Below, in pieces: positions 57,823-64,000 of a stretch of DNA of 64,000 nucleotides. Source of the stretch: Manihot esculenta (lineage: Eukaryota; Streptophyta; Magnoliopsida; Malpighiales; Euphorbiaceae); NCBI RefSeq assembly GCF_001659605.2, contig NC_035174.2, forward strand, positions 22,146,027-22,210,026, read 5' to 3'. Numbering within the stretch: position 1 is the stretch's first letter; each line of letters opens with the position of its first letter. Below the pieces are notes generated by a model. That model was given only the letters and a program-made list of their open reading frames with translations, made no database searches and was not told the DNA's origin. A program made the translations under genes and the position numbers.

Positions 57823-58173
57823 GGCAAAATACATATTTGCACACCTGCCCTTTAACTATCAGACACCTCAACTTTAATCGTGACTTAATAAATACCTAAA
57901 CTTTAAACAAATATATATATACTTTTAAACACAATTTTAAAATCATGGATTTGAAAAATTACTTTTATATACAACTTTAAAAATATAGATTTAACCATAA
58001 ATTTGAAAAATTACTTTTAAACGCAACTTTAAAACCATGGATTTTGCAAAATTATGTTTCAAATTAATATTTTTTTAAAATTTAGGTGTTTATTAGGTCA
58101 TGATTAAAGTTGAGATGTTTAATAGGCAAAAATGCTAAAGTGCAAGTGCAAGTGTTCAAGTATGCATTTAGCT
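57823..58173. mobile_element. MULE-type MITE, 351 bp
   Basis: Long, imperfect inverted ends of about 95 bp (GGCAAAATACATATTTGCAC on the left; the inverse of TATGCATTTAGCT on the right). The nine-base direct repeat TAATAAAAA lies on both sides (57814-57822, 58174-58182). Long terminal inverted repeats with a nine-base target duplication are typical of non-autonomous Mutator-like elements. No coding content. Confidence 0.82.
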
Positions 58174-58319
58174 TAATAAAAATCTCATATCATTAACTTT
58201 TCATATTTTTGTCTACACCGTCTGTTACAATATTAAGAAATTTATTATTAGTTTAAGATATTAGATAAATGAAATTAATTATAAGTACTAATAAATAAAG
58301 AATGCCATTAAAATAACTA

Positions 58320-58490
58320 GTGTCTTTATTAGAATCACGCTCTAGGGCATACTACTAATACATATCAATTACTAGCATGATGTACACTTCCTCAAGATTC
58401 GCTATATTAATATTCTTGAAATCAATATAAATGCTTCCCATTTTTCTTCATCACTAGAATAACGTTGGAAAGCCACATACATATTTGGTA
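58320..58490 (-). pseudogene. Reverse transcriptase scrap of a gypsy element
   Basis: On the minus strand, MWLSNVILVMKKNGK (from 58490) and, after a frameshift, IDFKNINIANLEEVYIM resemble the conserved WLANVVxVKKxNGKWRxCxDF region of Tat/Athila reverse transcriptase. It is about 170 bp long and dead. E5's LTR begins 18 bases further right, so E5 inserted close to or inside this relic. Confidence 0.68.
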
Positions 58491-58507
58491 GGCTTAAAAA
58501 AGCCTAT

Positions 58508-60833
58508 TGTAACGACCCCAAAATGGACCGTCACCGGCGCTAGGATTCAGGTCGGCTTAAGGCCGCCAGAACTCGTAGCAAGCCTGCTATCCTCTCTGTG
58601 TACCTGTAAATCTCATACATGATCAAACATAATCTGTGAAAATAAAAACTCTCTTCGCTGTACCAGGGCTTAACATGTGCATGCACTATCTCTGTACCCT
58701 GTACTTTGTACCCCTGACTAGAACTTGCTCTAGATGGGTTGTATCATACCTGTTAAGCCTGGTTTTTCACATCCTCTGTAAAATATATACATATACAGAT
58801 CATGTACACAACAAAAGATTTACAACACAAACCACTAAGTCAAGCACATATCTAACTGAATACACAACTAGTACATCTCTTTAATATTACATGTCCACTC
58901 TAAGCTATTACAAGTCTCTTCTCTTTTTCTGACCTCTTCTGAACTTCCCCTGTACACTGTACACTGAACCTGCAAGACTGGGGTTAAGGGAGTGGGATGA
59001 GCTCTATAGCCCAGTGAGTAGAACAAGAAAACAAGTCATTAAAATATGATCTGATGGAATGCATCATAACACAGACAATCCACATCAAGGGTAAACCCGT
59101 CACCACATAGTCCCAGTAAACCGTGCCAGGCCGTAGACTGGGGTCCTGGTCTTCCTGTACCATATATGTATATGTGTATATAACACCTGTACTTACCATT
59201 TGCCAGTATAGATCATTTACCTATACCCGCCAGGCCGTAGAATGGGGTCCTGGACTTCCTATACCTGCCAGGCCGTAGAATGGGGTCCTGGACTTCCTGT
59301 CTGGAACCACTGGATCATTCAGCATTTACCCACACTAACAATAAAGCTATGCAATGCAACATCTTTGTGGATTCTAATGCAATCAACCTATTGCATAAAT
59401 ATGATGCATGAAATATGCTAAAAGCAGTTACTGTCGCACGTAAAACGAGTATCAGTTTAGTTCCACTCACCTCTAGCTGTCTGGACTGACTCTGCAGGTT
59501 CTGTACACTCTGGAGCAGTACTCACTGCTGCTCTCTCTGGTTCCTCTGGTCTGTATAAGCACATAAAGACTCAATATGAGGGACCAAACTATTATAAGAT
59601 TAACTCTATTAAACTCCCCAAGAATCCCCTTAAACTCACTCTAAATTCCAAACAAAGCATGCAAAAGAAAAACTGAACAGGACACTTTCGGCGGCAGGTT
59701 CGGCGGCCGAAAGTCCTCTCCAGAGACGAAACTCATGCACCTTCGGCGGCCGAATCTCACTCTTCGGCGGCCGAATCTCACTCTTCGGCGGCCGAATCTC
59801 ACTCTTCGGCGGCCGAACCCTTTCGGGGGCAAGTTTCGGGGGCCAAAACACACTCCAGAGACGAAAGCCTCTACCCTTCGGCGGCACCTTCGGCGGCCGA
59901 ACCCCCTAAACAGAGCCGAACATGCAAAACTCTCGGGGGCAAGCTGTGGCAGCCAAAGCCACCATGCAAGAGGTTCGGCGGCCGAATGAACCTTCTGCTG
60001 CCGAACCTGAGTTCATCCAGAACTCAGCCCCGACGGCAAACAAGCTCCTCCATCCCTTCAACCTCTCAAAACATGCACACTTCAACTCCTCAACACACAT
60101 ATACTCATGTATATGTACAAAGGGGTCCAAAACTACCTAAACACCCCAACAAACACATCAAAGAGAACACATAATCATGCTTACATGCATAAACCATCAA
60201 AAACACCCTTTCTTCCCTAAGCATGCATCTCAACCCAACAAAACCTCTGTAACACATAAAAAACCTGTTCAAGATCTTCACTTACCTCCTGTAAACAAGA
60301 AGATGAACGATCTGAACAAAGAGAAATGGCTCAACTCCTCTTCAAAATCATAAAACCTCAAAACTAAGCTTTTTGCTTCAACCTTCAAACCCTTTGAACA
60401 AAACAACAAAACCTCTGCATGAGCTACTCAAAAGTTTGCAGATGAGTCATGGGAGACGTGGCCAATCTTCTGGACAGGGTTTGGAGATAACACCTGTCCA
60501 AAATGCTGACTAAGGAATGCACAAGAGCTGGCTGGCCAACTCAGCTTCGGCTGCCGAATCGCATGTAAAACCATGCAACATTCGGGGCCCGAACCTGAAC
60601 TTCGGAAGCCGAACCTTGGGCACTTTCGGCGGCCGAGCTTACCTTCGGCGGCCGAACTTGGCAAAAGTCCCCATAGACTTTTCTCTTCAAAACACAAATC
60701 ATTTCAACTTGAAAACCTTAACCAAAACATAACACTTAAGAAGACATAAATCCTACCCTTCTATAGAAGTCCAACACCCCGGATTCCACCAGACGACAGG
60801 AATTCCGGTGCCGGATTCTAGCCGGGTATTACA
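58508..60833 (-). mobile_element. 3' LTR of Tekay-like element E5
   Basis: The minus strand starts TGTAATACCCGGCTAGAATC at 60833 and ends GGGTCGTTACA at 58508: 2326 bases, about the family's full length. It has the upstream 13-mer array (60540-60660), the downstream array (59685-60005), the splice donor (60285-60284) and diverged copies of the 31-bp core (59107-59300). The canonical TATAAAAG seen in other copies is not present at the expected place (near 60520-60540). The polypurine tract and hairpin of E5 lie next to it at 60834-60874. Confidence 0.92.
59742..59817. repeat. 21-bp amplification of the 13-mer motif
   Basis: Three exact units of 21 bases (TTCGGCGGCCGAATCTCACTC) start at 59742, 59763 and 59784. 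A fourth 13-mer follows at 59805-59817. This is a local expansion of one motif-plus-spacer unit within the downstream array, seen only in this LTR. Confidence 0.92.
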
Positions 60834-60874
60834 TTCTCCCCCCCTTAAGAACATTCGTCCTCGGATGTTCCTCA
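60834..60874 (-). other. E5 polypurine tract and adjacent hairpin
   Basis: Minus strand: TTAAGGGGGGGGAGAA next to the LTR, preceded by GAACATCCG-AGGA-CGAATGTTC, the family hairpin with one stem mismatch. Confidence 0.82.
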
Positions 60875-60912
60875 AACAAACTATAAACACAACAAAGAGG
60901 AGGAAACTAACC

Positions 60913-63546
60913 TCAAAACAGATGTGGATACTGCTGGAGCATAGACTCCCGCGTCTCCCAGGTGCACTCTTCTAAATTATGGTGGTTCCATAACACTTTC
61001 ACCATCGGAATCTCCTTGTTCCTTAGCTGTCTGATCTGCGTGTCAAGAATCCGCACTGGCTGCTCTACATAAGTGAGATCTCCGAGAATCTCCACATCAG
61101 GCTCACTAATGACCTGATCCGGATCTGACACAAATTTCCGTAGCATAGAAACATGAAATACCGGGTGAATCCTCTCCATAGAAGTGGGTAAATCCAGTTT
61201 ATATGATACATTTCCGATCCTCTGCAAAATCTCAAAGGGTCCAATGTACCGTGGAGCTAACTTACCCTTCTTCCCAAAACGAACCACTCCTTTCATTGGA
61301 GACACTTTCAGCAATACCCAATCTCCCTCCTGAAACTCTAACAGTTTCCTGCGAATGTCTGCATAACTTTTCTGCCTACTCTGTGCTGTTCTGATCCTTT
61401 CTCTGATCACTGGCACTGTTCTATTGGTAATCTCTACCAACTCTGGTCCTGCAAGAGCTTTCTCTCCTACCTCTTCCCAGCAAACAGGTGATCTGCACTT
61501 CCTCCCATATAGCGCCTTATAAGGAGCCATCCCAATGCTAGCATGATGACTGTTATTGTAGGCAAACTCCACCAAAGGTAGATGCTGCCTCCAAGAACCG
61601 CCAAAATCTAACACACACATTCTGAGCATATCCTCTATGGTCTGGATGGTCCTCTCTGACTGCCCATCAGTCTGTGGGTGGAAAGCAGTGCTAAAATCTA
61701 ATCTCATGCCCATTGCACTTTGCAGACTTCGCCAAAATCTGGAGGTGAACTGAGGTCCTCTGTCTGACACTATAGACACTGGGACTCCATGCAATCTCAC
61801 TATCTCATCCAGATATACCTGTGCCAACTTATCCACAGAATAGTTACTCCTAACTGGAATGAAATGAGCAGATTTCGTGAGTCTGTCCACAATCACCCAT
61901 ATAGAGTCTATCCTGTTGGACGTTGGTGGTAAGCCCACTACAAAATCCATAGCTATGTTCTCCCATTTCCATTCTGGAATCGGCAGTGGGTTAAGCATTC
62001 CAGCTGGCTTCTGGTGTTCTAATTTTACCCGCTGACAAATCTCACAGGCTGTCACGAATTGCGCCACTTCCTTCTTCATGGCTGGCCACCAATACACCCT
62101 CTTCAGATCCCGATACATCTTGGTGGCTCCTGGATGAATACTATATCTCGCATTATGAGCTTCCCTCATAATGTCCTCCTTTAGACCGCTACTATTTGGT
62201 ACACAAAGTCGACTCCCAAAACGAAGGATCCCTTTACGATCAAGTCTGAACTCTACACTGTTGCCTGACTGAACAGTCCTGGCAATTTTCATCAATACAG
62301 GGTCCTCATGCTGTCTCTGAACTATCTGCTCCAGAAACACTGGTGTCACTCTCATCTGTGCAATCAACACACCTGTACCAGATAACTCTAGCTGTAACCC
62401 CTCCTTAATGAGCTTATAAAGCTCCATTACTACTGGTCTCCGCTCTGCTGCTATATGAGATAAACTGCCTAGTGACTTTCGGCTTAGGGCGTCTGCCACA
62501 ACATTCGCCTTACCAGGATGATATTGGATCTTACAATCATAATCACTAAGCAATTCTACCCATCTTCTCTGCCTCAAGTTCAGTTCTCTCTGGCTTAAGA
62601 TGTACTGTAAACTCTTGTGATCCGTAAAGAGCTCGCATTTAACCCCATAGAGGTAATGCCGCCACATCTTAAGTGCAAAGATAATTGCTGCCATCTCTAG
62701 GTCATGGGTGGGGTAATTCAACTCGTGCTTCTTTAACTGTCTGGAAGCATAAGCAATCACCCTATCTCTCTGCATCAAAACACAACCCAATCCCACTCGA
62801 GATGCATCACAGAACACTGTGAAATCCGCATCACTAACAGGCAGAGCTAGCACTGGTGCTGTCGTCAATCTCCTTTTGAGCTCCTCAAAGCTCTCTTCAC
62901 ACTGGTCTGACCAGAAAAACTTCTGGTTCTTCTGAGTCAGTTTGGTCATAGGAGCTGCTATCTTTGAGAAGTCCTGTACGAACCTCCTGTAGTAACCTGC
63001 CAGTCCCAGAAAGCTTTTAATCTCAGTCACTGTAGTGGGTCTGGGCCAGTTAGCTACAACCTCTATCTTCTTGGGGTCTACCTCAATCCCTTCCGCTGAT
63101 ACTACATGTCCCAAGAAGGAAATGCTCCTTAACCAAAACTCACACTTCGAGAACTTGGCATATAAACCATGCTCTCTCAGCGTCTGCAGAACTATCCTCA
63201 GATGCTGGGCATGCTCTTCTGCATCTCTGGAATACACTAAGATGTCATCGATAAAGACAATCACAAAGTGATCCAGATACTCACTGAAAACTCTGTTCAT
63301 GAGATCCATAAATGCTGCAGGGGCGTTAGTCAACCCGAACGGCATCACTAAGAACTCATAATGCCCATATCTGGTCCTGAAAGCTGTTTTAGGCACATCT
63401 GCCTCTCTGACTCTCAACTGATGATATCCGGATCTTAGATCTATTTTGGAGAAACAACCTGCTCCAGCTAGCTGGTCAAATAGATCATCAATCCTAGGTA
63501 GAGGATATCTATTCTTGGTAGTGACCTTGTTTAACCTCTGTAACAC
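60913..63546 (-). CDS. pol: Truncated but open Tekay-like pol of E5
   Basis: The minus strand is open for 877 codons. The first four codons (63546-63535) come from fused LTR sequence. True pol begins at [17 protein letters not shown], inside reverse transcriptase. F-I-D-D-I-L-V-Y-S (near 63250), RNase H (D-A-S-R-V-G near 62790), the integrase zinc finger (CEICQRVK), the integrase DDE core and the chromodomain end ([16 protein letters not shown]) are all present without a stop. Gag, protease and the reverse transcriptase N-terminus are missing, so it cannot mobilise itself. The absence of stops suggests the truncation is recent. An ATG in the fused LTR gives it a nominal start; there is no evidence that it is used. 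Confidence 0.88.
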   Translation of the reverse strand: MLQRLNKVTTKNRYPLPRIDDLFDQLAGAGCFSKIDLRSGYHQLRVREADVPKTAFRTRYGHYEFLVMPFGLTNAPAAFMDLMNRVFSEYLDHFVIVFIDDILVYSRDAEEHAQHLRIVLQTLREHGLYAKFSKCEFWLRSISFLGHVVSAEGIEVDPKKIEVVANWPRPTTVTEIKSFLGLAGYYRRFVQDFSKIAAPMTKLTQKNQKFFWSDQCEESFEELKRRLTTAPVLALPVSDADFTVFCDASRVGLGCVLMQRDRVIAYASRQLKKHELNYPTHDLEMAAIIFALKMWRHYLYGVKCELFTDHKSLQYILSQRELNLRQRRWVELLSDYDCKIQYHPGKANVVADALSRKSLGSLSHIAAERRPVVMELYKLIKEGLQLELSGTGVLIAQMRVTPVFLEQIVQRQHEDPVLMKIARTVQSGNSVEFRLDRKGILRFGSRLCVPNSSGLKEDIMREAHNARYSIHPGATKMYRDLKRVYWWPAMKKEVAQFVTACEICQRVKLEHQKPAGMLNPLPIPEWKWENIAMDFVVGLPPTSNRIDSIWVIVDRLTKSAHFIPVRSNYSVDKLAQVYLDEIVRLHGVPVSIVSDRGPQFTSRFWRSLQSAMGMRLDFSTAFHPQTDGQSERTIQTIEDMLRMCVLDFGGSWRQHLPLVEFAYNNSHHASIGMAPYKALYGRKCRSPVCWEEVGEKALAGPELVEITNRTVPVIRERIRTAQSRQKSYADIRRKLLEFQEGDWVLLKVSPMKGVVRFGKKGKLAPRYIGPFEILQRIGNVSYKLDLPTSMERIHPVFHVSMLRKFVSDPDQVISEPDVEILGDLTYVEQPVRILDTQIRQLRNKEIPMVKVLWNHHNLEECTWETRESMLQQYPHLF

Positions 63547-64000
63547 ATAAAAAACATGTTCAAGATCTTCACTTACCTCCTGTAAACAAGAAGATGAACG
63601 ATCTGAACAAAGAGAAATGGCTCAACTCCTCTTCAAAATCATAAAACCTCAAAACTAAGCTTTTTGCTTCAACCTTCAAACCCTTTGAACAAAACAACAA
63701 AACCTCTGCATGAGCTACTCAAAAATTTGCAGATGAGTCATGGGAGACGTGGCCAATCTTCTGGACAGGGTTTGGAGATAACACCTGTCCAAAATTCTGA
63801 CTAAGGAATGCACAAGAGCTGGCTGGCCAACTCAGCTTCGGCTGCCGAATCGCATGCAAAACCATGCAACATTCGGGGGCCGAACCTGAACTTCGGAAGC
63901 CGAACCTTGGGCACTTTCGGCGGCCGAACTTACCTTCAGCGGCCGAACTTGGCAAAAGTCCCCATAGACTTTTCTCTTCAAAACACAAATCATTTCAACT
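63535..64000 (-). mobile_element. Tekay-like LTR fragment fused to E5 pol
   Basis: This segment matches 60244-60709 of the E5 LTR at a constant offset of 3291 bases, with about seven differences. It includes the splice donor and the upstream 13-mer array and runs off the right edge. The join to pol occurs within a shared TCTGTA sequence. It is probably the U3/R part of the 3' LTR of a further element lying beyond the window. Confidence 0.88.

Noticed and set aside
59735..59989. Frame with repeating LRRPNLT units that looks like a repeat protein
   Set aside because: It is a translation artefact of the 21-bp DNA repeat inside an LTR.
59685..60005. Regularly spaced short repeats resembling a CRISPR array
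   Set aside because: This is plant DNA with variable, non-unique spacers inside an LTR; the motif is an LTR sequence array.

Overview
This window is plant nuclear DNA made almost entirely of transposable elements and AT-rich intergenic sequence; I found no ordinary host gene. The evidence is tRNA-iMet-type primer sites (TGGTATCAGAGC), plant-type chromovirus (Ty3/gypsy, Tekay/Del-like), Tat/Ogre-like and Ty1/copia retrotransposons, MULE and LINE relics, and about 40-kb-scale nesting. A eudicot is most likely. Euphorbiaceae (cassava or rubber type) is a guess from the style of the repeats and was not tested.

Layout. 1-8334: element E1, a young Tekay-like gypsy element on the + strand with an open 1670-codon gag-pol frame and 2.3-kb LTRs. 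Its 5' LTR runs off the left edge. E1 sits inside the pol of a decayed sister element, E2 (minus strand, 8335-15124). A complete solo LTR (10823-13083, target duplication ACTGG) sits inside E2's own 5' LTR. E2 in turn interrupts a decayed Tat/Ogre-like gag (15125-15766), whose probable LTR remnant lies at 16908-17257 beyond a truncated Tekay LTR. 17258-29302 is AT-rich DNA holding two MULE transposase relics, a GC-rich compound inverted repeat (26372-27033) and a LINE endonuclease relic. 29303-36713 holds two truncated Tekay elements in the same orientation (E3, E4). An LTR piece is fused directly to a broken pol, and a 1.57-kb solo LTR (duplication CATAG) lies inside E4. 36714-38549 is the 3' end of a Tat/Ogre-like element with its antisense 'gypsy-type transposase' ORF and 3' LTR.

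38986-49462 is a 2.35-kb direct duplication. An internally deleted copia relic separates the copies, and the second copy is split by a complete copia element (43780-48313) with identical 182-bp LTRs, target duplication CCGGT and an open 1383-codon polyprotein. 49463-54574 is mostly AT-rich, with a 430-bp solo LTR and a reverse transcriptase scrap. 54575-57141 is a decayed minus-strand copia. 57142-58507 holds a broken Tekay LTR, a MULE-type MITE and another reverse transcriptase scrap. 58508-64000 is E5, the 3' part of a minus-strand Tekay element with an open RT-RNase H-integrase-chromodomain frame. Its 5' end is fused to a second LTR piece.

How the parts work. E1 and the 43.8-48.3 kb copia element are the two plausible source copies: open frames, near-identical LTRs, primer sites and polypurine tracts. 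The Tekay family repeatedly shows three non-coding features that deserve attention: arrays of an inverted-repeat GCC-box-like motif flanking the LTR TATA box, a conserved splice donor inside the LTR paired with an acceptor just before the gag start, and a short hairpin just before the polypurine tract.
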